Shown here piece after piece: positions 1-6,509 of a stretch of 19,637 nt of DNA. The notes beneath the pieces were generated by a model. It made no database searches and had not been told where the DNA came from. It saw only the letters and a program-made list of their open reading frames with translations. The DNA comes from an uncultured Lachnospiraceae bacterium. Lineage in GTDB: Bacteria > Bacillota > Clostridia > Lachnospirales > Lachnospiraceae. Where the stretch lies: the NCBI GenBank assembly GCA_946183625.1, contig CAMHCL010000016.1, positions 1 to 19,637 of the forward strand. Direction: 5' to 3'. The number at the start of each line of letters is the position of its first letter. Within the stretch, counting starts at the first letter, position 1. Position numbers and translations under genes: made by a program.

Positions 1-470
1 TGGGATCAGCAGCTCAGCAGGGTAGATCTGGAGCACTTGATCAGATGGCTAAGGATAATGGTTGGACAATCGTTACACAGCAGACAGCTGAGTGGAACGC
101 AGAGAAGGCACAGCAGATAGTTCAGTCTGTTATCGATTCTGGTGATGACTTCAACGTAATCTACGCAGAGAACGACGATATGGCTAAGGGTGCTGTTGAG
201 GCACTTGACAAGGCTAACATCTCTCATGGTGTTGGTAAGGACGTAGTAGTTATGGGATTTGACTGCAACAAGTGGGCACTTGAAGAGCTCCTTGCACAGA
301 ACTGGAACTACGATGGACAGTGTAATCCATTCCAGGCTAAGTATATTGATGATGTAATCAAGAAGCTTGAAGCTGGTGAAACTCTTTCAGAGAAAACAAT
401 CATAATGGAAGAAAAAGGATTTGACGCAACAACAATTACACAGGAAGACGTAGACAACTACGGAATCTAA
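1..470 (+). CDS. Sugar ABC transporter substrate-binding protein, C-terminal part (YtfQ-like)
   Basis: This is the 3' end of a gene; the frame is open from base 3 and reads GSAAQQGRSGALDQMAKDNG before the first internal Met, so the true start lies upstream of the window. About 155 residues are visible, roughly the second half of a periplasmic-binding-protein type 1 (ribose/galactofuranose class) lipoprotein. Supporting signs are the segment VIYAENDDMAKGAVEAL, matching the family's 'YAxNDDMAxGAxxAL' sugar-binding region, and a VVVMGFD strand. The mature protein would bind a sugar outside the cell and deliver it to the permeases encoded next. Gene order (binding protein, double ATPase, two permeases) matches E. 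coli ytfQ-ytfR-ytfT-yjfF, so galactofuranose or a related sugar is a reasonable guess; the substrate cannot be fixed from sequence. A terminator hairpin follows directly. Confidence 0.9.
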   Translation, partial: GSAAQQGRSGALDQMAKDNGWTIVTQQTAEWNAEKAQQIVQSVIDSGDDFNVIYAENDDMAKGAVEALDKANISHGVGKDVVVMGFDCNKWALEELLAQNWNYDGQCNPFQAKYIDDVIKKLEAGETLSEKTIIMEEKGFDATTITQEDVDNYGI

Positions 471-489
471 TTTATAAATGTCATTGAAG

Positions 490-524
490 GGGTGCGGCAT
501 AAAAGTTTATGTCGCGCCCTTTTT
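490..524 (+). terminator. Intra-operon intrinsic terminator / attenuator
   Basis: Positions 490-502 pair with 507-519 over 13 bp, including two G-U pairs, around a short AAGT loop, followed by a run of five T (520-524). It sits 20 bases after the binding-protein stop and 36 bases before the ATPase start. No clear promoter fits between, so partial read-through probably sets a high binding-protein to transporter ratio. Confidence 0.85.
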
Positions 525-559
525 ATAAGAAAAAATAGGAAGAAAACAGAGGTGAGTAC

Positions 560-2089
560 GTGAAAGATAAAGCAGTACTTGAACTAAAAAACATACATAA
601 GACGTTTCCTGGCGTACGTGCTCTGCAGGCAGTTGACTTTACTCTCTGCGAGGGTGAGATACATGCTCTGATGGGTGAGAACGGTGCCGGAAAATCGACG
701 CTGATTAAAGTTATAACCGGAGTTTATGAGAAAGACGAAGGAACTATATTTCTGAAGGGCGTGCCAGGTGAGGTTCACATACATTCACCTCAGGATGCAC
801 AGAATGCAGGTATCTCCACAGTTTATCAGGAGATAACACTTTGTCCTAATCTTACAGTTGCTGAGAACATGTTCATAGGAAGAACTAAGGGCGCTGTTCA
901 GAACTGGAAGAAGATGAATGTGGAAGCTGATAAGATTCTGCAGTCGCTGGATATTCCTGCTAAAGCAAATCAGCAGCTGGCAAGCTGCTCACTCGCGGTT
1001 CAGCAGATGGTTGCTATTGCAAGAGCAGTAGATATGGAATGTAAGGTTCTGATCCTTGATGAGCCTACTTCCTCACTGGATGAGAGTGAGGTTCAGAAGC
1101 TCTTCGGACTTATGAGAGATCTGAAGTCAAAGGGAGTTGGAATAATCTTCGTAACACATTTCCTTGATCAGGTTTATGAGGTATGTGATAAGATTACCGT
1201 TCTCAGAGACGGAAAGCTTGTAGGAGAATATGAGATCCAGAATCTCCCAAGAGTTCAGCTGGTATCGAAGATGCTTGGTAAGGAACTGGATGACCTTTCG
1301 GATATCAAGGGTGAATCTGCAAGCTATGAAGAAAAGGATGCAAGTACACCTGTATTTGAAGCAGAGCAGCTTCAGAGTAATGCCGGAATCAGTCCATTTG
1401 ACTTCTATATTAAGAAGGGTGAAGTTAATGGTTTCACCGGACTTCTTGGTTCAGGACGAAGCGAATGTGTCAGAGCTATATTTGGTGCTGACAGAGTTAT
1501 AAACGGTCAGGTTAAGAAGAATGGCCAGCCTATCAAGATAACTAAACCACTGGATGCCATGAAGAACGGCATCGCATATCTGCCGGAAGATAGAAAGGTT
1601 GATGGTATTATAGGTGATCTGTCAGTTAGAGAGAATATCATATTGGCATCACAGGTGCTCAGAGGATTCTTTAAACCTTATTCTAAAGCACAGACATATA
1701 AGCTGGCGGATGAATATATCAAGCTGCTTGATATAAAGACTGCTTCAGCTGATACACCTATTAAATCTCTTTCGGGTGGTAACCAGCAGAAGGTTATACT
1801 TGCTAGATGGCTGCTTATGCATCCGGAATATCTGATCCTTGATGAGCCTACAAGAGGTATCGATGTAGGAACCAAGGTAGATATACAAAAGCTTGTACTC
1901 AAGCTTGCTTCTGAAGGAATGAGTATCACATTTATCTCTTCAGAAACAGACGAAATGCTCCGTACATGTTCAAGACTCGTAGTTATGAGAGACCGTAAGA
2001 TGGTTGGAGAACTTAAGGGTGATGAACTTACACAGAGCGGAATTATGAAGACTATCGCAGGACAGAGCGAAGAAAAGGAGGCGAAGTAA
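560..2089 (+). CDS. Sugar ABC transporter ATP-binding protein, two nucleotide-binding domains (YtfR/RbsA-like)
   Basis: The 509-residue protein is the cytoplasmic ATPase that powers sugar import. It has two fused ABC domains, the usual layout for RbsA/MglA/YtfR proteins (about 500 residues). Domain 1 has Walker A GENGAGKST (residues 39-47), a relaxed signature reading SCSLAVQQMVAIARA, and Walker B VLILDEPTSSLD. Domain 2 has a degenerate Walker A, GLLGSGRSE, lacking the GK[ST] lysine, then a canonical LSGGNQQ signature (404-410) and YLILDEPTRGID. The asymmetric pair is normal for this family and implies one fully competent ATP site. The start is GTG at 560, preceded by AGAGGTGAG at 548-555. 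The stop overlaps the next gene's ATG by one base (TAATG), suggesting translational coupling. Confidence 0.95.
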   Translation: MKDKAVLELKNIHKTFPGVRALQAVDFTLCEGEIHALMGENGAGKSTLIKVITGVYEKDEGTIFLKGVPGEVHIHSPQDAQNAGISTVYQEITLCPNLTVAENMFIGRTKGAVQNWKKMNVEADKILQSLDIPAKANQQLASCSLAVQQMVAIARAVDMECKVLILDEPTSSLDESEVQKLFGLMRDLKSKGVGIIFVTHFLDQVYEVCDKITVLRDGKLVGEYEIQNLPRVQLVSKMLGKELDDLSDIKGESASYEEKDASTPVFEAEQLQSNAGISPFDFYIKKGEVNGFTGLLGSGRSECVRAIFGADRVINGQVKKNGQPIKITKPLDAMKNGIAYLPEDRKVDGIIGDLSVRENIILASQVLRGFFKPYSKAQTYKLADEYIKLLDIKTASADTPIKSLSGGNQQKVILARWLLMHPEYLILDEPTRGIDVGTKVDIQKLVLKLASEGMSITFISSETDEMLRTCSRLVVMRDRKMVGELKGDELTQSGIMKTIAGQSEEKEAK

Positions 2090-3153
2090 TGGAAAAGAAA
2101 AAAATAGTTTTCAATAAACAGTTACTTATACCTCTTGCAGCTCTTCTTGCTCTTGCAATATTTAATCTCATTGTAGATCCTTCATTCTTCAAGGTTACAT
2201 TGGGAACCAACAGTGCAGGAAATCCTGTACTTAATGGATATCTTGTGACTATCCTTGACTACGGTTCAGAGCTTGCAATCCTTGCAATAGGTATGACTCT
2301 GGTTACAGCAGCTTCAGGTGGACAGGATATCTCCGTAGGTGCAACTATAGCTATAGCAGGTAGTGTTATCCTTAGAGTTCTGTGTGGAACAAACTCAAGA
2401 CCGGATACACTCCAGGCTCCTATCATAGTAGCTTTCCTTGTGGCTTGTGTTGTAGCTATGCTCTTCGGTGCATTTAACGGTGTGCTGGTTGCGTACTTTA
2501 AGATACCGCCGATGGTAGCAACGCTGATCCTCTTTACAGCTGGTCGTTCAATCGCAGCATGGATCAACAACAACGAGCTTCCTATCATCAGCGAGCCAAA
2601 GTTCGGATACTTTGGTGGATATATTCCTGGAGTACCTATTCCAACACCATTCTTCATTGCAGCTATATGCGTTATCATAATAATGCTTGTTCTGAAGTTC
2701 ACAACACTGGGTCTCTACACTCAGTCAGTTGGTATAAATGAGAGCTCCTCAAGACTGAATGGTATCAATCCTCAATTTATCAAATTCCTTACATTTGTTA
2801 TCCTGGGACTCTGTGTAGCAGTTGCCGGACTTATCAAGGTAAGCCGTCTGTCTACTATCAACTATTCAGTTGTAGCTAAGGATATAGAAATGGATGCCAT
2901 CCTTGCAGTTGCTCTTGGTGGAAATGCACTTAGTGGTGGTAAGTTTAATATGACAGCATCTATCATGGGTGCATATGTTATTCAGTTCCTGACAACTACT
3001 CTGTACAAGATGAATGTTCAGTCTGATGCGCTTTCAGCTTATAAGGCTGTAGTAGTTATCATCCTGGTTGTTCTCAGTACACCTGTAGTAAGAAAGAAGC
3101 TGTCTCAGCTCTGGGCAATGATCGTGCCTAAGAAGAAAGAGGAGGTGGCTTAA
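2089..3153 (+). CDS. Sugar ABC transporter permease (YtfT-like)
   Basis: A 354-residue membrane protein of the ribose/xylose-type permease family (BPD_transp_2). It has many hydrophobic segments, beginning with one at about residues 11-30. The family hallmark is visible in the loop GGQDISVGATIAIAG, comparable to GGIDLSVG in RbsC. The late cytoplasmic loop VALGGNALSGGKFNMTAS is the expected coupling region to the ATPase. It forms half of the membrane channel with the permease encoded next. AAAGGAGG lies just upstream of the ATG, inside the end of the ATPase gene. The protein ends in a lysine-rich tail (KKKEEVA). The operon context makes the role firm; the substrate is only inferred. Confidence 0.93.
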   Translation: MEKKKIVFNKQLLIPLAALLALAIFNLIVDPSFFKVTLGTNSAGNPVLNGYLVTILDYGSELAILAIGMTLVTAASGGQDISVGATIAIAGSVILRVLCGTNSRPDTLQAPIIVAFLVACVVAMLFGAFNGVLVAYFKIPPMVATLILFTAGRSIAAWINNNELPIISEPKFGYFGGYIPGVPIPTPFFIAAICVIIIMLVLKFTTLGLYTQSVGINESSSRLNGINPQFIKFLTFVILGLCVAVAGLIKVSRLSTINYSVVAKDIEMDAILAVALGGNALSGGKFNMTASIMGAYVIQFLTTTLYKMNVQSDALSAYKAVVVIILVVLSTPVVRKKLSQLWAMIVPKKKEEVA

Positions 3154-3154
3154 G

Positions 3155-4195
3155 ATGGAAAAGAAGAAAGGCTTTAAAGGTTGGTTTACAAGAACAAATG
3201 ATACAAACCTTCTCCTTACAATCACTATAGTAGTATTCTTCGTAATGTATATTGGTGCTGTTGTTTTCCAGGGCGAAGGATTCCTGAAACCACAGACATT
3301 CTTCAATATACTTAATGCAAATGCTGCACTAATCATCACTTCAGTTGGTATGAGTATCGTAATGATCTGTGGTGGTATCGACATTTCAGTCGGTGGTGTA
3401 GTTGCACTTGTAAGTATGTGCTGTGCAGTATATCTTGACTTCCATAATGGAAGCATCATAGGTGCCATCGGAATCGCACTTGCCATCGGCCTTGCATTTG
3501 GCCTTGTACAGGGCTTCCTGGTAGCTTATCTGGACATACAGCCATTCATCGTAACTCTTGCAGGTATGTTCTTTGCCAGAGGTATGACGACAATAGTTAA
3601 TACAGCTCCATTCAACGTAGAGAATGAAGCATTCGTAAAATTAAAGGATACGCGTGTTATCGTTCCGGGATTCGGTTCGGTGAACAGACTGGGTAACTAT
3701 GTAAATGCTTACGTAGAGATCGGCGTTATCGTAGCTCTCCTGATCGTAATCATTTTCTTCGTAGTGCTCAGATGGACCAAGCTTGGTAGAAGCTTCTATG
3801 CAGTTGGTGGTAACGCACAGAGCGCACTTATGCTTGGTATAAATGTAAAGCTTACTAAGTTCTTATCACATCTGATATGTGGAGTTTTAGCCGGAATTGG
3901 CGGATTCGTATACTTCCTCCATGTTGGTTCAGGTTCTGCATCACATGCATCAGGTATGGAAATGAACGCAATCGCTTCCTCCATCATAGGTGGAACAATG
4001 CTTACCGGTGGTGTTGGTAATATCGCAGGAACACTCTTCGGTGTTCTGTCACTGGCAACCATCCAGAACATAGTTTCATCAGCCGGACTCGATCAGGCAT
4101 GGTGGACAGGAATCACAATAGCAGCTATGCTTTGCCTCTTCCTGGTTATCCAGAGTGTGGTTATGGCAAGAAAGAAGAAGCTGTTATCCAAATAA
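3155..4195 (+). CDS. Sugar ABC transporter permease (YjfF-like)
   Basis: A 346-residue permease paralogous to the preceding one and starting one base after its stop, preceded by AAAGAGGAGG. It carries the same family hallmark, CGGIDISVGGVVALV, and the coupling-loop signature IIGGTMLTGGVGNIAGTLFG. Hydrophobic segments run through the protein, with a basic N-terminus (MEKKKGFKGW) and basic C-terminus (ARKKKLLSK), consistent with both ends facing the cytoplasm. Two different permeases with one double ATPase is the ytfT/yjfF arrangement, so the channel is probably a heterodimer. The operon ends here with a strong terminator. Confidence 0.93.
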   Translation: MEKKKGFKGWFTRTNDTNLLLTITIVVFFVMYIGAVVFQGEGFLKPQTFFNILNANAALIITSVGMSIVMICGGIDISVGGVVALVSMCCAVYLDFHNGSIIGAIGIALAIGLAFGLVQGFLVAYLDIQPFIVTLAGMFFARGMTTIVNTAPFNVENEAFVKLKDTRVIVPGFGSVNRLGNYVNAYVEIGVIVALLIVIIFFVVLRWTKLGRSFYAVGGNAQSALMLGINVKLTKFLSHLICGVLAGIGGFVYFLHVGSGSASHASGMEMNAIASSIIGGTMLTGGVGNIAGTLFGVLSLATIQNIVSSAGLDQAWWTGITIAAMLCLFLVIQSVVMARKKKLLSK

Positions 4196-4238
4196 TTATG
4201 ACAATAAATACTTTTAATAAAATGCCTTCTATCTATAG

Positions 4239-4269
4239 AGCTGTCACGGATTTCCGTGGCAGCTTTTTT
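4239..4269 (+). terminator. Intrinsic terminator of the sugar ABC operon
   Basis: An 11-bp stem, AGCTGTCACGG (4239-4249) with CCGTGGCAGCT (4254-4264), contains one G-U pair and a 4-base ATTT loop. It is followed by T-run 4264-4269. It lies 43 bases past the last permease stop. Confidence 0.92.
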
Positions 4270-4372
4270 GTGCCATGGTTGATATATGTCGATATTCTCC
4301 CTGCCCATTTGTATATAAAATATAAAGCTAATACAGAACTGGCTTAATTTTTCGGGAGAGGAGATTGTGAAA

Positions 4373-4573
4373 ATGGGTAGATTTCGTAGAAGAGCATCAG
4401 ATAAGAAATTATTCGCAAAAGATAAAAACGTGATTCTTGACATAGATACCATGGAAGTGATTTCCGGTGGATGCAAGGATGATGAAATATGGCGTAATAG
4501 GCCTTTGGGATTATTAGACTATGAAATAAAAAGACATGAATCTATAGACGACATGATCCCACATCTATTTTAG
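4373..4573 (+). CDS. Small protein with a double-glycine-like motif, possible peptide precursor
   Basis: A 66-residue protein of no family I recognise. ATG 4373 is preferred because GGAG at 4360-4363 stands 9 bases upstream; GTG 4367 in the same frame is the alternative and would add two residues. The first 20 residues are strongly basic (GRFRRRASDKK). Residues 22-33 read LDIDTMEVISGG: counting back from the second Gly, Leu at -12, Met at -7, Ile at -4 and Gly-Gly at -2/-1 match the spacing of double-glycine leaders, though Asp replaces the usual Ser at -11 and Thr the usual Glu at -8. The remaining 33 residues start with Cys34, the only Cys, and are charged, not a hydrophobic bacteriocin-like core. 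Terminators on both sides suggest a single-gene transcript. It is likely expressed because of the good ribosome site, but the peptide-precursor idea is speculative; a small regulator is equally possible. Confidence 0.6.
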   Translation: MGRFRRRASDKKLFAKDKNVILDIDTMEVISGGCKDDEIWRNRPLGLLDYEIKRHESIDDMIPHLF

Positions 4574-4627
4574 TAAGAATATCTGACCCTTATTGGTCCC
4601 CACACTGATTTGGGTTTTAGATATATG

Positions 4628-4675
4628 AAATACCGCAGGTATCCGTTGATCGGGTGTCGGCGGTATTTTTCTTTT
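4628..4675 (+). terminator. Strong intrinsic terminator after the small peptide gene
   Basis: A long hairpin pairs 4628-4636 (AAATACCGC) with 4660-4668 and, inside it, 4638-4645 with 4651-4658 using several G-U pairs. The loop is TTGAT. One A-G mismatch separates the two stems. A T-rich tail (4666-4675, one C) follows. It separates the peptide gene from ldhA. Confidence 0.88.
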
Positions 4676-4681
4676 GTGTTG

Positions 4682-4714
4682 AAATGTGCTGTTCTTTTGG
4701 CGGTAAAATGTGCT
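4682..4714 (+). repeat. Direct repeat AAATGTGCT x2 in the ldhA leader
   Basis: Identical 9-base copies lie at 4682-4690 and 4706-4714, a 24-base period (just over two helical turns). They sit just upstream of or overlapping candidate promoter elements for ldhA, so they could be an operator. Chance cannot be excluded in AT-rich DNA. Confidence 0.45.
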
Positions 4715-4724
4715 ATTTTATATA
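4697..4724 (+). promoter_or_regulatory. Candidate sigma-A promoter for ldhA
   Basis: TTGGCG (4697-4702) and TATATA (4719-4724) are 16 bases apart and about 45 bases before the ldhA start. TTGAAA (4679-4684) with TAAAAT (4704-4709), spacing 19, is a weaker alternative. A promoter is expected here because a strong terminator lies just upstream. Confidence 0.35.
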
Positions 4725-4769
4725 TAGCGATAATAAAGTTTGCTAGTACATTTTATTGGAGGATGCGAT

Positions 4770-5810
4770 ATGGACAAAATAAGGATTGCTTTTTTTGATG
4801 CGAAGGATTATGACAAGGAATCTTTTGTCAAAGCAAATGTTAATGATGAGTTTGATATTACTTATTACGATGCACGTCTTTCAACTGATACATGCAAGCT
4901 GGCAGAGGGCTGTGATGTTGTATGTGTATTTGTGAATGATGATATTAATCCGGAGGTTATAGATAAGCTGCAGGCGAATGGAGTGAAACTGATAGCTCTT
5001 CGCTGTGCAGGATACAATAATGTGGATATTGAATATGCCTATGGAAAGATACATGTGGTGCGTGTTCCTGCATATTCTCCATATGCGGTAGCCGAGCATG
5101 CCATGGCAATGCTCCTTACTTCAGTGCGTAGAATTCATAAGGCGTTTATTCGTACCAGAGACTTCAATTTCAGCCTCAGTGGTATGACTGGTTTTGATAT
5201 GCATGGAAAAACGGTTGGTGTTGTAGGTACCGGTAAGATCGGAAGGATATTTATCGATATATGCCGTGGATTCGGCATGAATGTAATCGCCTATGACAAG
5301 TACCCTGCAGTTGATTCGGGCATTAAATATGTCTCTCTGGATGAATTGTGGGAACAGAGCGACATCATCTCACTTCATTGTCCGCTCACGGATGAGAGCC
5401 GCCATATGATCAATGAGGAAAGCATTTCCAAGATGAAGAAGGGCGTGGTTATCATCAATACTTCCAGAGGTGCTCTTATAGATTCAGAAGCTCTGCTGGA
5501 GGGTATTAAAGACAGGAAGGTCGGCGCTGCATGCCTGGATGTATACGAAGAGGAATCAAATATATTCTTCCACGATTATTCAAATCATATTGTCAATGAT
5601 GATGTGCTTGCTAGACTGATATCTATGCCAAATGTAATAGTTACATCTCACCAGGCTTTCCTTACGAGTGAAGCCCTTTCAAATATAGCTGATACAACTC
5701 TGGCTAATGTGAAGGAGTTCATGAGAGAAGGAAAATGTATTAATGAGATCTGTTATAAATGCTCAAGGATGGACAGCTGTAATCTGAAGCATGAGAAGAA
5801 ATGCTTCTGA
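4770..5810 (+). CDS. ldhA: D-lactate dehydrogenase (LdhA type) with Cys-rich C-terminal tail
   Basis: A cytoplasmic NADH-dependent enzyme reducing pyruvate to D-lactate, a fermentation end step. The 346-residue protein aligns by eye along its whole length with E. coli LdhA (329 residues): CVFVNDD, IALRCAGYNNVD, VRVPAYSPYAVAEHA, RTRDFNFSLSGMTGF. The Rossmann motif is GTGKIG (153-158). Catalytic residues are Arg233 in NTSRGALID, the Glu in DVYEEE (260-262) and His294 in TSHQAFLT. ATG 4770 is chosen because GGAGG (4758-4762) lies 7 bases upstream; the in-frame ATG at 4740 precedes that site and would add an unlikely leader. The tail beyond LNEV-type endings is odd: five cysteines at 323, 328, 331, 337 and 345 (C-x4-C-x2-C-x5-C-x7-C). 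No terminator is visible before the next gene 110 bases on. Confidence 0.93.
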   Translation: MDKIRIAFFDAKDYDKESFVKANVNDEFDITYYDARLSTDTCKLAEGCDVVCVFVNDDINPEVIDKLQANGVKLIALRCAGYNNVDIEYAYGKIHVVRVPAYSPYAVAEHAMAMLLTSVRRIHKAFIRTRDFNFSLSGMTGFDMHGKTVGVVGTGKIGRIFIDICRGFGMNVIAYDKYPAVDSGIKYVSLDELWEQSDIISLHCPLTDESRHMINEESISKMKKGVVIINTSRGALIDSEALLEGIKDRKVGAACLDVYEEESNIFFHDYSNHIVNDDVLARLISMPNVIVTSHQAFLTSEALSNIADTTLANVKEFMREGKCINEICYKCSRMDSCNLKHEKKCF

Positions 5811-5920
5811 TAATAGAGAAGTTTCGTATAAGGTGTTAGATTGATCATAATTATGTCTCATTTATAGCAATTATTTTGTATATATAGTGTAAACAGAGAA
5901 GAGATGGGAGGTACACTGAT

Positions 5921-6286
5921 ATGGCTGCAACTAATGTAGAGAAGTTCATGAATAAGGTTATGCAGGACCAGGATTTGTCTGCTAAGTATACGGCCGACAG
6001 TGAGGCGTATTTTGCTACCCATGCCTGCGAAGATGTAGATCTGGAAGATTTACAGATGCACTTCGTAATCGATGTGGTTATTCCATCTGCGATGGCGGTT
6101 GGCCTTCCTTTTACCTTTGCAGAGTTCCTTAATTATACGTTGACGATGGTCGAAGCTGGAGGCCAGGAGTTGACGGAAGAGGACCTGAATATGGTAGCGG
6201 GAGGAGCGTTCGGTATACAGGGAATGCAACTACCAGAACGTGTATGGAGCCATGTAGAAGGTGTTTGGGGAGGCTTGATATTCTAG
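5921..6286 (+). CDS. Nif11-like leader peptide (RiPP or signalling-peptide precursor)
   Basis: A 121-residue precursor-like protein. The N-terminal part (about residues 6-72) has the Nif11-leader pattern: VEKFMNKVMQDQDL helix, later AVGLPFTFAEFLNY, comparable to 'GYDFTLEEL' in the family. It ends in a textbook double-glycine cleavage motif, LTEEDLNMVAGG (residues 84-95; Leu -12, Asp -8, Leu -7, Val -4, Gly -2/-1). Cleavage would release 26 residues (96-121) beginning AFGIQGMQLPERV and ending GVWGGLIF: Trp at 109 and 116, five Gly, no Cys and no Thr, one Ser. GGGAGG precedes the ATG. A weak -10-like TATATA lies at 5879-5884 with no good -35. A strong terminator follows, then a CPBP protease and a LytTR two-component system. 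Family knowledge: Nif11 leaders guide RiPP maturation or export. No tailoring enzyme or PCAT-type exporter is in view, so the product's nature is inferred. Confidence 0.78.
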   Translation: MAATNVEKFMNKVMQDQDLSAKYTADSEAYFATHACEDVDLEDLQMHFVIDVVIPSAMAVGLPFTFAEFLNYTLTMVEAGGQELTEEDLNMVAGGAFGIQGMQLPERVWSHVEGVWGGLIF

Positions 6287-6338
6287 CCCTTGTTTCTTCG
6301 AGGTTTATGTTGAAAACCCCTACTTTTTTCATTATTTT

Positions 6339-6380
6339 AAAAGCCGCAGTTATCTGAGAAGCAGATGGCTGCGGTTTTTT
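6339..6380 (+). terminator. Strong intrinsic terminator after the Nif11-like peptide gene
   Basis: A 13-bp stem (6344-6356 with 6362-6374, two G-U pairs) has the 5-base loop AGAAG, is extended by A-T pairs at the base, and is followed by six T (6375-6380). It lies 57 bases past the peptide stop. Confidence 0.93.
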
Positions 6381-6509
6381 ATTTGCCCATTTACGACATA
6401 TTCAGTACATTTCACAACAGGTTTTAACATGATTTCTTTAAGCTGGTTTATTATCAGACCATCAAATAAAACAAACGAAGGGATGGTTTTGAACCAGAAG
6501 GTGAAGGGT

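Noticed and set aside
4093..4476. Reverse-strand frame spanning the permease end, terminator and small peptide gene
   Set aside because: It crosses a strong + strand terminator hairpin and two better-supported genes; no motif or ribosome site supports it.
4740..4769. Upstream in-frame start for ldhA
   Set aside because: It would place the GGAGG at 4758-4762 inside the coding region and adds residues absent from LdhA relatives; ATG 4770 has the correct spacing.
5846..5855. Palindrome CATAATTATG before the Nif11-like gene
   Set aside because: A 10-base AT-rich palindrome is expected by chance and no second copy or promoter alignment supports an operator.
5811..5920. LytTR-type paired direct repeats upstream of the Nif11-like gene
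   Set aside because: Only one partial match (GTAAACAGA, reverse orientation) was found, with no partner at the required 12-13 base gap.
6302..6326. Small hairpin GGTTT/AAACC with a following T-run after the Nif11-like gene
   Set aside because: Only five weak pairs, and the T-run is separated from the stem; the much stronger hairpin at 6339-6380 explains termination.
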